Below are positions 8,347 to 17,528 of a stretch of 64,000 bases of DNA, piece by piece (within the stretch, counting starts at the first letter, position 1; the number at the start of each line of letters is the position of its first letter). The notes under the pieces are model-generated. The model worked only from the letters and a program-made list of their open reading frames with translations, ran no database searches and was not told the origin of the DNA. Made by a program: the position numbers and the translations under genes. Location: positions 36,960-100,959 of the forward strand of contig NZ_JAJNQN010000014.1 in the NCBI RefSeq assembly GCF_022227845.1, given 5' to 3'. This stretch comes from Ectothiorhodospira lacustris. Lineage in GTDB: Bacteria > Pseudomonadota > Gammaproteobacteria > Ectothiorhodospirales > Ectothiorhodospiraceae.

Positions 8347-9330
8347 TCAGGGTGTGCGGCGGCGGGCGGCTTCGGCGCTGAAGTGGGTCTGGGCGAAGGC
8401 GGCTCTTTCCGCCGCCGGGGCGGTGGGTGTGTTGGCGCCCTCGGTTCCGGCATCGATCATGGCAATGCGATGGCCCAGACCGATGCTGTTGGCCAGCTGC
8501 ACCGCCAGCCCGGGCCGGGCGTTGAGTTCCAGCATCAGCGGGCCGCGATCCCGATCCAGGACCAGGTCCACGCCCAGATAGCCCAGCCCGGTCAGTTCGT
8601 AGCACCCGGCAGCCAGTGCCAGCAGCCGGTCCCAGCCGGGGATCTCCAGCCCGCTGATGGGGGCGCCGGTGTCCGGATGCAGATCAATGATCTGGTTATG
8701 CCAGACCCCGTGTTCGGTGCGCCCGCTACCCATGTCGATACCGGCGCCCACGGCGCCCTGATGCAGGTTGGCCTTGCCGTCCGAGTCCCGCGTGGGCAGG
8801 CGCACCATGGCCATCACCGGGTAGCCCTTGTACACCACGGTGCGGATGTCGGGCACGCCCTGAAAGCTCACTTCCTCGAACATCGGGTGAAAGTGTACCC
8901 GATACTCGATCATGGCCTTGTCAGGCTGTCCCCCCAGGCTGTGCATGCCGCTGAGGATGTTCGAGACATGATGGGCCATGCTGGCCTGATCCACGATCTG
9001 GCCGCTGGCCTTGCGGAAATGCCCGCGCATGCGGCCGACAATCACCATGATGCCGTTGCCGCCGGAGCCGTGGGCCGGTTTGATGACGAAATCATCATGC
9101 TTGCCGACGATTCTGGCCAGGTTGCGGATGTCGTGGTTGGTCTCGATCACCCCGTAGAGTTCGGGCACCGCGATACCCGCATCCAGTGCCAGCTTTTTGG
9201 TGATGAGCTTGTCATCCACCAGGGGGTAGTTGCGACGGGGGTTGAGCTCGGCAATGAACCAGGCGTTGCGCTGGTTCATGCCGACGACGCCCCGCCGTCG
9301 CAATTCCTTCGGGCTGATGAACCACTTCAT
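8347..9330 (-). CDS. Alpha-L-glutamate ligase-like (RimK-related) ATP-grasp protein
   Basis: A 327-residue ATP-grasp protein of the RimK-related family, whose members join amino acids to peptide or protein carboxyl groups using ATP. Recognisable elements are KLITKKLALDAGIAVPE, the glycine-rich loop KPAHGSGGNGIMV around residues 84-96, and the metal/ATP-binding C-terminal LMLELNARPGLAVQ. The substrate is unknown. Its start overlaps the stop of the transmembrane transglutaminase-like gene by 4 nt (ATGA), so the two are translationally coupled and form one operon with the retropepsin-like gene upstream. The last 35 residues are low-complexity Ala/Glu/Arg. The same trio recurs in other gammaproteobacteria, including pseudomonads. 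Confidence 0.88.
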   Translation of the reverse strand: MKWFISPKELRRRGVVGMNQRNAWFIAELNPRRNYPLVDDKLITKKLALDAGIAVPELYGVIETNHDIRNLARIVGKHDDFVIKPAHGSGGNGIMVIVGRMRGHFRKASGQIVDQASMAHHVSNILSGMHSLGGQPDKAMIEYRVHFHPMFEEVSFQGVPDIRTVVYKGYPVMAMVRLPTRDSDGKANLHQGAVGAGIDMGSGRTEHGVWHNQIIDLHPDTGAPISGLEIPGWDRLLALAAGCYELTGLGYLGVDLVLDRDRGPLMLELNARPGLAVQLANSIGLGHRIAMIDAGTEGANTPTAPAAERAAFAQTHFSAEAARRRTP

Positions 9331-10859
9331 GGGTTCCCCCGGCCGGACAGGGCCCGAAAGCGCAGCAGCTCGGAAAGCCGGTAACCGGTGTAGCGGCCCA
9401 GCAGCAGGGTCACGGCCAGCACGATCAGCAGCAGTTCCGGGAACACGAAGAACATGTGATCGATGTAGGGGTTGATCATCAGCAGGTAGCCGGCCACCGC
9501 CACTGCCAGGCTGCCGATACCCTGGCGGATGGCGTCCGAGGGGCCGTGCTCTTCCCAGACCAGAGACATGCGTTCGATGGTCATGGCGAGGATCACCATG
9601 GGGAACAGAGCGATGGACAGGCCATGCTCGATGCCCAGTTTATGGCTGAGGATGCTGAGGGTGAGCATGAGCATGATGACCACGATCACCACCGCCGCCA
9701 GCCGTGGTACCAGGAGCAGCTTGAGCCGCTCCAGGTAGAAGCGGATGGCCAGGCCCAGGGAGACGATGAGGGTGAACAGGATCACGCCCCCCAACAGCTG
9801 GGTCTCCCGGAAGGAGAGGGCGATGAGGATGGGCATGAAGGTGCCGAACGTCTGAACGCCGACGATGTTGCGTAGCAGGACGATGAGCATGGCGCCGACG
9901 GGGACCAGCAGCAGTACCCGGTACATGTTCTGGGTCTGAATGGGCAGGCCGAACAGGGAAAAGTCCACCGCCCGGGAGTCCATCAGCTGGGCCCGCTGCT
10001 GGGCGACGTCGACGGCATCCTGGAAGTTCTGCGTCACCGCAAAACTGATATGGGGGTTGCGGGCCCGCTGCAGGCGTACCGGGTCCTGATCCCCATACCA
10101 CCAGACCAGGAAGTTGGAGGGATAGCCCACGGCTCCGGTATTGGGGTTGATGGCTATCCACTGTCGGGTGTTGTGAACCTCCAGCCAGACCTGGGGCTGG
10201 AGGTCGCGGGCGCGGTCGCTGAGGGGGATGCCGTGCACCATGCGGGCGGGAATGCGGGCGCCGGCCAGCAGTTGAATGGCGGTTCGGACCTTGTCCCGAT
10301 CCGTATCGGTGCGGGAGACGAACAGGGTCATGTTTTCATCCGGGGTGTTGTTCATGTCCCGGATCAGCACCGTGGCAAAGCTGGTGATGTCGGCGGAACG
10401 CTCTCGCACCCGTTGGACCACGGCATCGGCAGCGGAGCGATAGGGCTCTTCGAGATTGGGCAGGCTGACCGGGCCGGGGTAGGGTGCCTCGGTACGGCGT
10501 TCCCGTTCCAGTTGGGATACCGTGGTGCGGTAGTAAAGGCTTTGGCGACCGCTGGGCTGGCGGGTGGTCCAGATGGCTTCCCGGTTCTCGCCGGAGAGAT
10601 CCGTGGTGAGGCCGTAGCCCCGGGAGATGAAATTCTCGTCCAGCAGGGCGAAACGCCCGGGGTCGTTGGGGATGAAGACCCGCGCCGTCACGGCGCCGCC
10701 GGTGGGTTCGAAGCTCACGCGCGCTTCCACGATCCAGTTGTCGGTGGTCTGTGCCGGCAGCAGGGGGAAACCGAGGTTGTAGACCTTGTGGAAAAACATG
10801 CCCAGGCTGGCACTGCAGAGTACCAGTATCACCAGGGGGAGGTGGAAACGCTTCAACAT
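9327..10859 (-). CDS. Inactive transglutaminase family protein with seven-TM C-terminal domain
   Basis: A 510-residue protein. One N-terminal transmembrane helix is followed by a periplasmic transglutaminase-like domain (about 30-300), in which PARMVHGIPLSD and EVHNTRQWIAINPNTG mark the fold; the usual catalytic Cys is not evident, as in the family named inactive transglutaminase. A bundle of about seven hydrophobic helices follows from residue 315 to 500. The layout predicts an integral inner-membrane protein whose outer domain holds a peptide or protein. It sits between the RimK-like ligase (4-nt overlap) and the secreted retropepsin-like protein (18 nt), which suggests one peptide-modifying system crossing the membrane. 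The function is inferred from family and context only. Confidence 0.88.
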   Translation of the reverse strand: MLKRFHLPLVILVLCSASLGMFFHKVYNLGFPLLPAQTTDNWIVEARVSFEPTGGAVTARVFIPNDPGRFALLDENFISRGYGLTTDLSGENREAIWTTRQPSGRQSLYYRTTVSQLERERRTEAPYPGPVSLPNLEEPYRSAADAVVQRVRERSADITSFATVLIRDMNNTPDENMTLFVSRTDTDRDKVRTAIQLLAGARIPARMVHGIPLSDRARDLQPQVWLEVHNTRQWIAINPNTGAVGYPSNFLVWWYGDQDPVRLQRARNPHISFAVTQNFQDAVDVAQQRAQLMDSRAVDFSLFGLPIQTQNMYRVLLLVPVGAMLIVLLRNIVGVQTFGTFMPILIALSFRETQLLGGVILFTLIVSLGLAIRFYLERLKLLLVPRLAAVVIVVIMLMLTLSILSHKLGIEHGLSIALFPMVILAMTIERMSLVWEEHGPSDAIRQGIGSLAVAVAGYLLMINPYIDHMFFVFPELLLIVLAVTLLLGRYTGYRLSELLRFRALSGRGNP

Positions 10860-10877
10860 GGGTGGTCCTTGTTGTGA

Positions 10878-11489
10878 TCAGCGGTCTTCAGGGTCTTCTT
10901 CGTCCTGCTCGATGTCCAGGTCCGTGGTGTCCGTATCCGGTGGCGCATCTTCCGGCGGAAGACCCTGTGGGGTACAGGCCGGTGTCTGAGTGCGGGTCCT
11001 TGACGAGTCCACCAGGATCACCTCCTTCATGTGGTTGCGTCCCACCAGGGCCTGATAGGTAAGTTGGGTGCGATCAATCAGGCTCATTTCCGCTTCACGG
11101 TAGACCTCGCCCATGCACAGGCCGATGCGGACCACGGGGCGGCGTTGATGGTTGCCGTCGTGGCGGATGATGCGCACATAGCGGGCGATTTCACGTTCGA
11201 TGCGTACGGTGTTTTGTTCGTCTTCCGGATCTATGATATCGAAGGCGATCCATTCCCGGCCGTCCCGCTCAAAGATCTTCTTGTTGAGGGCGTTGAGCGA
11301 GGACGTGGTGGCGCCCGTGTCCATCTTGGCCTTGAGCTGGATGCCTTCGGGGAGGATCTCCACGCGTTCCACCCAGCCCATGATCCGCTGTTGCTCCGGG
11401 GGCGCCTGTTCTGCGTCACCCAGAACCTGTATCGGAAACAGGAGCAGACACAGGGCAGCGACAAGCGTGGGGAGCCGAGGGTGATGCAT
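10878..11489 (-). CDS. Secreted retropepsin-like protein (RimB/ATP-dependent zinc protease family, PF05618 type)
   Basis: The start is ATG 11489 with GGAG 6 nt upstream, giving 203 residues with a cleavable signal peptide ending near VLG-DAE. The mature domain has the aspartic-protease signature MDTGATTSSLNA with Asp57, as in retropepsins; relatives are often mislabelled ATP-dependent zinc protease. The last 40 residues are very acidic and low-complexity (DTDTTDLDIEQDEEDPEDR). It is the first gene of the operon with the inactive transglutaminase and the RimK-like ligase. Family members elsewhere act with RimK-type ligases, so a periplasmic peptidase acting on the ligase product or on the transglutaminase-like partner is plausible. 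An in-frame extension to 11579 lacks a signal peptide and is unlikely. Confidence 0.87.
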   Translation of the reverse strand: MHHPRLPTLVAALCLLLFPIQVLGDAEQAPPEQQRIMGWVERVEILPEGIQLKAKMDTGATTSSLNALNKKIFERDGREWIAFDIIDPEDEQNTVRIEREIARYVRIIRHDGNHQRRPVVRIGLCMGEVYREAEMSLIDRTQLTYQALVGRNHMKEVILVDSSRTRTQTPACTPQGLPPEDAPPDTDTTDLDIEQDEEDPEDR

Positions 11490-11523
11490 GGGTATCTCCA
11501 GGAATCGGTAATAGTTCACAATT

Positions 11524-12486
11524 TTAAACGTCCTCTTCCCGTCGGGACGGTGATGAGGACCCCATTTTCGGACCGGCATGGGCGGCTTCCATCATGGTAA
11601 TGAAACGTTTGGCCTGGGGTGAAAGATGCCGGCCTATGCGCTGCACGATCCCGTAGCTGCGGGCGGGGAAGAAACGATCCAGCGGCATGGCCGCCAGCTG
11701 TTCCTTGCCCGTGAGGCAGACATCGGTGACGATGGAAATGCCCAGTCCCAGTTCCACGTACTTCTTGATCACTTCCCAGCCGCCGGCCTCCAGGGAGACG
11801 TGGTAGTCCACATTATGCTGCCGGAACACCAGGTCCACGATGCGCCAGGTGGATAGATGGCGAGGGGGCAGGATGAGGCCATAGGGGCTGATATCCTCCA
11901 GCTCGATCCTGTCACCCAGTGCGGCCAGAGGATGGTTCTTCGGGGTGATGAGCTTGGGGTGGTAAGTCACGATGGGTTGATAGGTGATGTCCTCCGGGAC
12001 CTCCAGCATGGAGCCCACGGCGAAGTCCACCTCATCCCGGTGCAGCATGGCCAGACCGTCGCGACCCGTCACATTATGCAGCTTGATGCGGATGTGCGGA
12101 TAGACCTCCGCGAAGCGGCGCAGGGGTTCGGGCAGCACGTACAGGATGGTGGATTCCCCCGCCGCCACGTTCAGTTCCCCTGATTCCAGTCGGCCAAAGC
12201 TGGCGGCAAAGGTCTCTTGCAGCTTGTCGATACCTTCCACCAGGGGATCTGCGAGTTTGTAGAGGGTTTCTCCTTCCGGTGTGAGCTTGATCTGGGGACC
12301 TCGACGTTCGAAGAAGATGGTCTCGAACTCCCGCTCCAGGGCCTGAATCTGCAGGGAAACGGCGGGCTGGCTCAGAAACAGGGACTCCGCCGCCATGGAG
12401 ATACTGCCCAGTCGGGCAGCCCGGCAGAAGGCTCGAAGCTGTTTGAGGCGATTCTGCTTGTAATAGAGATTCGGGACGGACCCCAT
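11524..12486 (-). CDS. LysR-family transcriptional regulator
   Basis: A 320-residue LysR-type regulator. The N-terminal winged helix (about 15-75) contains SISMAAESLFLSQPAVSLQI, the standard LysR recognition helix, and a periplasmic-binding-protein-like effector domain follows from about 100. It is divergent from ppsA across 134 bp of AT-rich DNA, the usual layout for a LysR protein that controls its neighbour, so gluconeogenic control of ppsA is a reasonable but untested guess. The effector domain somewhat resembles CysB/CbbR-type regulators; I cannot name the ligand. The 3' end lies 34 nt from the start of the retropepsin-like gene on the same strand. Confidence 0.9.
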   Translation of the reverse strand: MGSVPNLYYKQNRLKQLRAFCRAARLGSISMAAESLFLSQPAVSLQIQALEREFETIFFERRGPQIKLTPEGETLYKLADPLVEGIDKLQETFAASFGRLESGELNVAAGESTILYVLPEPLRRFAEVYPHIRIKLHNVTGRDGLAMLHRDEVDFAVGSMLEVPEDITYQPIVTYHPKLITPKNHPLAALGDRIELEDISPYGLILPPRHLSTWRIVDLVFRQHNVDYHVSLEAGGWEVIKKYVELGLGISIVTDVCLTGKEQLAAMPLDRFFPARSYGIVQRIGRHLSPQAKRFITMMEAAHAGPKMGSSSPSRREEDV

Positions 12487-12620
12487 GAATCTTCCCCGGT
12501 CGATTGTTTAGTATTAAAGGATAAAAGTCTTTTTTTGGGGCCAATAGCTTTGCTGAATACTCGTCTTGAGGCTATGGTCCCGGCTACAATTACCGTTTCA
12601 CGTATGCACAGGGCAGGAGT

Positions 12621-15002
12621 ATGGATAAGTACGTTATCTGGTTTCAGGACCTGGGAATGAACGATGTCCCCCGCGTGGGTGGCAAGAATGCCTCACTGGG
12701 CGAGATGATTCATGGCCTGTCCGAAGCCGGGGTTCGCGTCCCGGGTGGTTTCGCCACCACTGCCGCCGCCTTCCGCGAGTTTCTCCAGCACGAAGGCCTG
12801 GCGGACCGCATCAACGGCCTGTTGGGTGATCTGGACGTGGACAACATCAGCGCCTTGCGTGAAGCCGGTGCCCGGATCCGCCGCTGGGTGGTGGAAACCC
12901 CGTTCCCGCCGGCCCTGAACGAAGCCATCACCGAAGCCTGGAACAAGATGGTGGCCGAGACCGAGGGCGAGTTCACCGTGGCCGTGCGTTCCTCCGCCAC
13001 CGCGGAAGACCTGCCCGATGCCTCCTTTGCGGGCCAGCAGGAAACCTTCCTCAACGTCAGTGGCCTGGACGGCGTCTTGAAGGCCATCCATGAGGTCTTT
13101 GCCTCCCTGTACAACGATCGCGCCATCTCCTATCGGGTACACCAGGGCTTTGACCACGCTGAAGTGGCCTTGTCGGCCGGTATCCAGCGCATGGTCCGTT
13201 CCGATATCGGCGCCAGCGGCGTGATGTTTACCCTGGATACTGAATCCGGTTTCCGTGATGTGGTCTTCGTCACCGCTTCCTGGGGGCTGGGCGAGACCGT
13301 GGTGCAGGGCTCCGTCAACCCCGATGAATTCCATCTCTACAAGCCGGCCCTGGACGGTGCTCGTCCCGCCGTGCTGCGCCGTCATCTGGGCAGTAAAGCC
13401 ATCAAGATGGTCTTTGGCGAGAACGGCCAGTCCACCCGGACCGTACCGGTCGGCGAGGATGATCGCCTGCGCTTCTGCATCACCGACGAGCAGCTCGAAG
13501 AGCTGGGTCGTCAGGCCATGATCATCGAGAAGCACTACGGCCGTCCCATGGATATCGAATGGGCCCTGGACGGCGTGGATGGTCAGCTCTACATCGTGCA
13601 GGCACGTCCCGAGACTGTGGAGAGCCGGGCTGATGGCCAGGTGATCGAGCGCTATCGCATCCGTTCCCCCCGCACCGAAGTGCTGGTTCGTGGCCGTGCC
13701 ATCGGCCAGAAGATCGGTGCGGGCAAGGTGCGCGTGGTCATGCACCTGGACGAGATGGATCGGGTACAGCCCGGCGACGTGCTGGTGACCGACATGACCG
13801 ATCCGGACTGGGAGCCGGTGATGAAGCGCGCTGCCGCCATCGTCACCGACCGCGGTGGCCGCACCTGTCATGCGGCCATCATCGCCCGTGAGCTGGGCAT
13901 CCCGGCGGTGGTGGGCTGTGGTGATGGTTCGGCCCGCCTGAAGGAAGGCGATGCCGTGACCGTGTGCTGTGCCGAAGGCGACGAAGGCCGTATCTACAAG
14001 GGCGAGCTGGAGTTCGAGGTGCTGCGTACCCGCACCGACTCCATGCCCGAGGTACCGGTGAAGGTGATGATGAACGTGGGTAATCCCGGTCGCGCCTTCC
14101 ACTTCCGCAACATCCCCAATGCCGGGGTGGGTCTGGCTCGCCTGGAGTTCATCATCAACAGCATGATCGGCGTGCACCCCAAGGCGCTGCTCAACTTCGA
14201 CACCCTGCCGCCGGACTTGAAGGACGAAGTGGCTCGGCGCTTTGCCGGCTACCCGGATCCGGTCAGCTTCTACGTGGACAAGCTGGCGGAGGGCATCGCC
14301 ACCCTGGCAGCCGCCTTCCATCCCGAGCCGGTGATCGTGCGCCTGTCCGATTTCAAGTCCAACGAGTACGCCAACCTGCTGGCCGGTGAGCGCTACGAGC
14401 CGGACGAGGAGAACCCCATGATCGGCTACCGGGGCACCTCCCGTTACCTGTCCGAGGATTTCCGCGACTGCTTCGAGCTGGAGTGCCGCGCCGTGCGGCG
14501 GGTGCGCGACGAGATGGGCCTGACCAACGTGGTCGTCATGGTGCCGTTCGTGCGGACCCTGGGTGAGGCCGAGGGCGTGATCAACCTGCTGGCAGAGATG
14601 GGCCTGAAGCGGGGTGAGAATGGCCTGAAGATCTACATGATGTGCGAGATCCCCTCCAATGCGGTGATGGCCGATGAGTTCCTGCAGTTCTTCGACGGCT
14701 TTTCCATCGGTTCCAACGATCTGACCCAGCTGACCCTGGGTCTGGACCGGGATTCCGGTCTGGTGGCGGCCACCTTCGACGAGCGGGATCCGGCGGTGAA
14801 GAAGCTGCTGGCCCTGGCCATCCAGGCGGCCCGCAAGGCCGGCAAGTATGTGGGCATCTGCGGTCAGGGACCGTCCGACTACCCGGATCTGGCTGAGTGG
14901 TTGATGGCGCAGGGGATCGAGTCCATCTCCCTGAACCCGGACACCGTGGTGGAGACCTGGCTGCGTCTGGCCGGGGATGCCAAAGGTCGTCAGGACGCCT
15001 AG
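12621..15002 (+). CDS. ppsA: Phosphoenolpyruvate synthase
   Basis: A full-length 793-residue PEP synthase: pyruvate + ATP + water to PEP + AMP + Pi, the entry to gluconeogenesis. The domains in order are the N-terminal ATP-binding domain ([30 protein letters not shown]), the swivelling phosphohistidine domain with catalytic His417 in [21 protein letters not shown], and the C-terminal PEP/pyruvate barrel ([31 protein letters not shown]). AGGAG lies only 1 nt before ATG 12621, closer than usual, yet the N-terminus [16 protein letters not shown] matches the family exactly. It is followed by a strong terminator and then by its regulator ppsR. A 945-residue antisense open frame across it is a codon-bias shadow. 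Confidence 0.97.
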   Translation: MDKYVIWFQDLGMNDVPRVGGKNASLGEMIHGLSEAGVRVPGGFATTAAAFREFLQHEGLADRINGLLGDLDVDNISALREAGARIRRWVVETPFPPALNEAITEAWNKMVAETEGEFTVAVRSSATAEDLPDASFAGQQETFLNVSGLDGVLKAIHEVFASLYNDRAISYRVHQGFDHAEVALSAGIQRMVRSDIGASGVMFTLDTESGFRDVVFVTASWGLGETVVQGSVNPDEFHLYKPALDGARPAVLRRHLGSKAIKMVFGENGQSTRTVPVGEDDRLRFCITDEQLEELGRQAMIIEKHYGRPMDIEWALDGVDGQLYIVQARPETVESRADGQVIERYRIRSPRTEVLVRGRAIGQKIGAGKVRVVMHLDEMDRVQPGDVLVTDMTDPDWEPVMKRAAAIVTDRGGRTCHAAIIARELGIPAVVGCGDGSARLKEGDAVTVCCAEGDEGRIYKGELEFEVLRTRTDSMPEVPVKVMMNVGNPGRAFHFRNIPNAGVGLARLEFIINSMIGVHPKALLNFDTLPPDLKDEVARRFAGYPDPVSFYVDKLAEGIATLAAAFHPEPVIVRLSDFKSNEYANLLAGERYEPDEENPMIGYRGTSRYLSEDFRDCFELECRAVRRVRDEMGLTNVVVMVPFVRTLGEAEGVINLLAEMGLKRGENGLKIYMMCEIPSNAVMADEFLQFFDGFSIGSNDLTQLTLGLDRDSGLVAATFDERDPAVKKLLALAIQAARKAGKYVGICGQGPSDYPDLAEWLMAQGIESISLNPDTVVETWLRLAGDAKGRQDA

Positions 15003-15053
15003 GGGCGTCCCTGCGGGAATCCGCCCCCGGGCAACCGGGGGCTGCTGGTCATT

Positions 15054-15100
15054 CCGGCGTCTCCCTTGGGCCACATTGCCGGAGGGAAACGCCGGTTTTT
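15054..15100 (+). terminator. Rho-independent terminator of ppsA
   Basis: Long interrupted stem CCGGCG + TCCCT paired with AGGGA + CGCCGG (arms 15054-15066 and 15083-15095), followed at once by TTTTT. A second hairpin GCCCCCGG/CCGGGGGC with a 4-nt loop lies just before it at 15023-15042. It separates ppsA from ppsR. Confidence 0.8.
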
Positions 15101-15143
15101 GTCCGTGTGGACATGATCCCGTCAAGAGGTCCCGTTTCGTTCT

Positions 15144-15959
15144 ATGACCCGTTCCGTCTTCTACGTCTCCGATGGGACCGGCATTACCGCCGAGACCCTG
15201 GGACACACCCTGCTGACCCAGTTCGAGCAGGTTCATTTCAATACCATCAGCCTGCCTTTCATCAACTCGAAGGAGAAGATGGATGGGGCGGTGCAGCGCA
15301 TCAACCGGGCCGCCCAGAGCGATGGTGAGCTGCCGCTGGTGTTCTCGACCCTGGTGGATGCCCGGCGCCGGGAAGAACTGGCCCACTGCCGGGGTCTGAT
15401 CTTCGATTTCTTTGATGCCTTCACGCCGCGGCTGGAACAGGTGCTGGGGGTGGCTGCTCAGCATGTGGCGGGCCGCTCCCATGGCATGGGCAACATGCGC
15501 ACCTATGCCGAGCGCATGGATGCCCTGCATTTCGCCATCCAGAACGACGATGGCGCGACAACCCGGGACTATCCCAACGCCGATGTGGTGGTGATGGGTG
15601 TCTCCCGTACCGGCAAGACCCCGACCTGCATGTATCTGGCGCTCAATTACGGCATCCGGGCGGCCAATTATCCCCTGGCGGACGATGATTTCGACCGGGG
15701 CACGCTACCGGCCTCCTTGGAGCCCTATCGCAAGAAGCTGTTCGGGCTGACTGTGGATGCGGAGCGGCTGCATCAGATCCGCACCGAGCGTCGTCCCAAC
15801 AGCCAGTATGCCAGTGTGGAACAGTGCAACCGGGAACTGAAGGCGGTGGAGCGGATGCTCAAGCGGGAGGGGATTCCCTGCATGAACATCACCCAGATGT
15901 CCGTGGAGGAGATCGCCGCCCAGCTGATGCAGCAGGCGGCGCTGATGCGGCGCATCTGA
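15144..15959 (+). CDS. ppsR: PEP synthase regulatory protein (kinase/pyrophosphorylase, DUF299)
   Basis: A 271-residue bifunctional regulator of PpsA. In this family it phosphorylates a threonine next to the catalytic histidine of PEP synthase using ADP, and removes the phosphate with Pi. Visible features are the N-terminal SVFYVSDGTGITAETLGHTL and the P-loop GVSRTGKTPT near residue 152. The length is typical. It lies directly downstream of ppsA but beyond a strong terminator, so it probably has its own promoter or depends on read-through. The ribosome binding site is weak (AAGAGG about 17 nt upstream). Confidence 0.95.
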   Translation: MTRSVFYVSDGTGITAETLGHTLLTQFEQVHFNTISLPFINSKEKMDGAVQRINRAAQSDGELPLVFSTLVDARRREELAHCRGLIFDFFDAFTPRLEQVLGVAAQHVAGRSHGMGNMRTYAERMDALHFAIQNDDGATTRDYPNADVVVMGVSRTGKTPTCMYLALNYGIRAANYPLADDDFDRGTLPASLEPYRKKLFGLTVDAERLHQIRTERRPNSQYASVEQCNRELKAVERMLKREGIPCMNITQMSVEEIAAQLMQQAALMRRI

Positions 15960-15964
15960 GGCGC

Positions 15965-15980
15965 GGCTCCCACAGGAGCC
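15965..15980. terminator. Small hairpin between convergent ppsR and cysQ
   Basis: Stem GGCTCC / GGAGCC with loop CACA lies in the 27-bp gap between two convergent stop codons. The position suits a bidirectional terminator, but there is no T-run. Confidence 0.3.
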
Positions 15981-15986
15981 TCCCGT

Positions 15987-16802
15987 TCATGCCGGTAGAT
16001 ACCCCTCCCAGCCCCGGGCCGGGTCGGCGATGACCAGGAATTCCGGATTCAGTATCCCGTCATGGGTGTTGTAGCGCAGCGGACTCAGACTGAGGTCCGT
16101 GACCACCCCGCCGGCCTCGCAGACCACGCACTGGGCCGCGGCGGTATCCCACTCGCTGGTGGGGCCCAGCCTTGGATAGAGATCGGCCTTGCCTTCCGCC
16201 ACCAGGCAGAACTTGAGCGAACTGCCCATGCTGATGAGTTCATGCTCGCCCACCCGTTCCAGAAACTGCTGCATGCGCTCGGTGCCATGGGAGCGGCTGC
16301 CGGCGATGACCGGTTGCGTACGCCGATCCCGGTTCACCTGGATCCGCTCTCCCGCCGCGGCGGCCGGCTCATGGCGATGGGCACCCAGACCGCGGGCGGC
16401 GCTGTAGAGGCGGTCAAGGGCCGGGGCGGCCACCACGCCCAAGACCGGCTCATGGTCATGGATCAGGGCGATGTTCACCGTGAATTCGCCGTTGCGCTTG
16501 ATGAACTCCCGGGTGCCATCCAGCGGATCCACCAGCCAGTAGGTCTGCCAGCGGCTGCGCTCACTGAAGGGGATCTGGTCCGACTCCTCCGACAGGATGG
16601 GCAGGCTGGGGCTCAGATCCCGCAGACCGGCGACGATGTGTCGATGGGCGGCCATGTCCGCTGCGGTCAGGGGGCTGCGGTCGGACTTGTGCTCCACCTG
16701 AAAGCCTTCCCCGTAGATCTCCATGATGCGGTCCCCCGCTTCACGGGCGATACGGCAGGCATTGTTGAGCAGGTACTCCAGATTCAGGTCGTCCAGGGAC
16801 AT
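15987..16802 (-). CDS. cysQ: 3'(2'),5'-bisphosphate nucleotidase CysQ
   Basis: A 271-residue inositol-monophosphatase-fold enzyme that hydrolyses 3'-phosphoadenosine 5'-phosphate to AMP, protecting sulfate assimilation from PAP build-up. The metal-binding motifs are present: EES near residue 73, DPLDGTREFI, and the C-terminal SEWDTAAAQCVVCEAGG. It starts 4 nt after the nudE stop on the same strand, so nudE and cysQ are one unit, an arrangement common in gammaproteobacteria. The C-terminus ends in the usual GWEGYLPA-type segment. Confidence 0.95.
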   Translation of the reverse strand: MSLDDLNLEYLLNNACRIAREAGDRIMEIYGEGFQVEHKSDRSPLTAADMAAHRHIVAGLRDLSPSLPILSEESDQIPFSERSRWQTYWLVDPLDGTREFIKRNGEFTVNIALIHDHEPVLGVVAAPALDRLYSAARGLGAHRHEPAAAAGERIQVNRDRRTQPVIAGSRSHGTERMQQFLERVGEHELISMGSSLKFCLVAEGKADLYPRLGPTSEWDTAAAQCVVCEAGGVVTDLSLSPLRYNTHDGILNPEFLVIADPARGWEGYLPA

Positions 16803-16805
16803 GGC

Positions 16806-17348
16806 TTATCTCTTGAGTCGGTCGCGCACCAGATACAGGGCGGCGATGGAGCGGGCTTCGGTGCAGTCTTCCCGGCTGATGAGCCTGTCCAGCTCGCTCA
16901 GACGCCAGGGGACGACCTCGATATCCTCGGGTTCATCTCCCGGTCGGCGCTCCGGATAGAGGTCCTGGGCCAGGATGATGTGGGTGGTGTGGCTCAGGTA
17001 GCCGGGGGCCACGGTGAAGGCGGTCAGGCGAGTGAGGGTGTGGGCGCCGTAGCCCACTTCCTCCATGATCTCCCGGTTGGCGGCGTCGAGCAGGTCCTCT
17101 CCGGGCTCCACCCGTCCCTTGGGCAGGGCCAGTTCATAGCATTGGGTGCCGGCAGCATATTCCCGGATCATCAGTACCGTATCCGGATCCAGCATGGGCA
17201 CGATCAGCACCGCCCCGTGACCGGAACCCACCAGGCGTTCAAAGCAGCGTCGGGCGCCATTGGCGAACAGCAATTCCATCTCTTCCACATGAAAGAGCCG
17301 GCTGCGGGCGATGGTACGGCGATTGAGGATGCTGGGCTTTTCAGGCAT
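16806..17348 (-). CDS. nudE: ADP compounds hydrolase NudE (Nudix)
   Basis: A 180-residue Nudix hydrolase that cleaves ADP-ribose, Ap3A and NADH-type dinucleotides. The Nudix box fits GX5EX7REUXEEXGU exactly at residues 78-100 (G78, E84, R92, E93, E96, E97, G99). I start it at ATG 17348 (MPEKPSILNRRT), which matches NudE N-termini; the longer in-frame frame to 17486 adds Arg/Ser-rich residues with no family similarity. No clear ribosome binding site precedes ATG 17348. It forms a two-gene unit with cysQ and is divergent from yrfG, an association also seen in enterics. Confidence 0.93.
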   Translation of the reverse strand: MPEKPSILNRRTIARSRLFHVEEMELLFANGARRCFERLVGSGHGAVLIVPMLDPDTVLMIREYAAGTQCYELALPKGRVEPGEDLLDAANREIMEEVGYGAHTLTRLTAFTVAPGYLSHTTHIILAQDLYPERRPGDEPEDIEVVPWRLSELDRLISREDCTEARSIAALYLVRDRLKR

Positions 17349-17528
17349 CGCGGCGCAACGGGCTGGGCGGACTCGAGGTCGAGACGAGTCGCGGCTGGCG
17401 GGGGTGGATCGGCATGCTGTCGCCCTCCGTCGGGAACGGGATATCCTGGGGATTGTACTATCTAAGTCCGGCTTGGGGAGAATCACCCAAGGTCAGGTTG
17501 TTTCAAGCACGATGGACATCGAGGCATC

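Noticed and set aside
12693..15530. 945-codon minus-strand open frame
   Set aside because: Antisense to ppsA and ppsR, both of which match their families over full length. High GC at third positions creates long antisense frames here.
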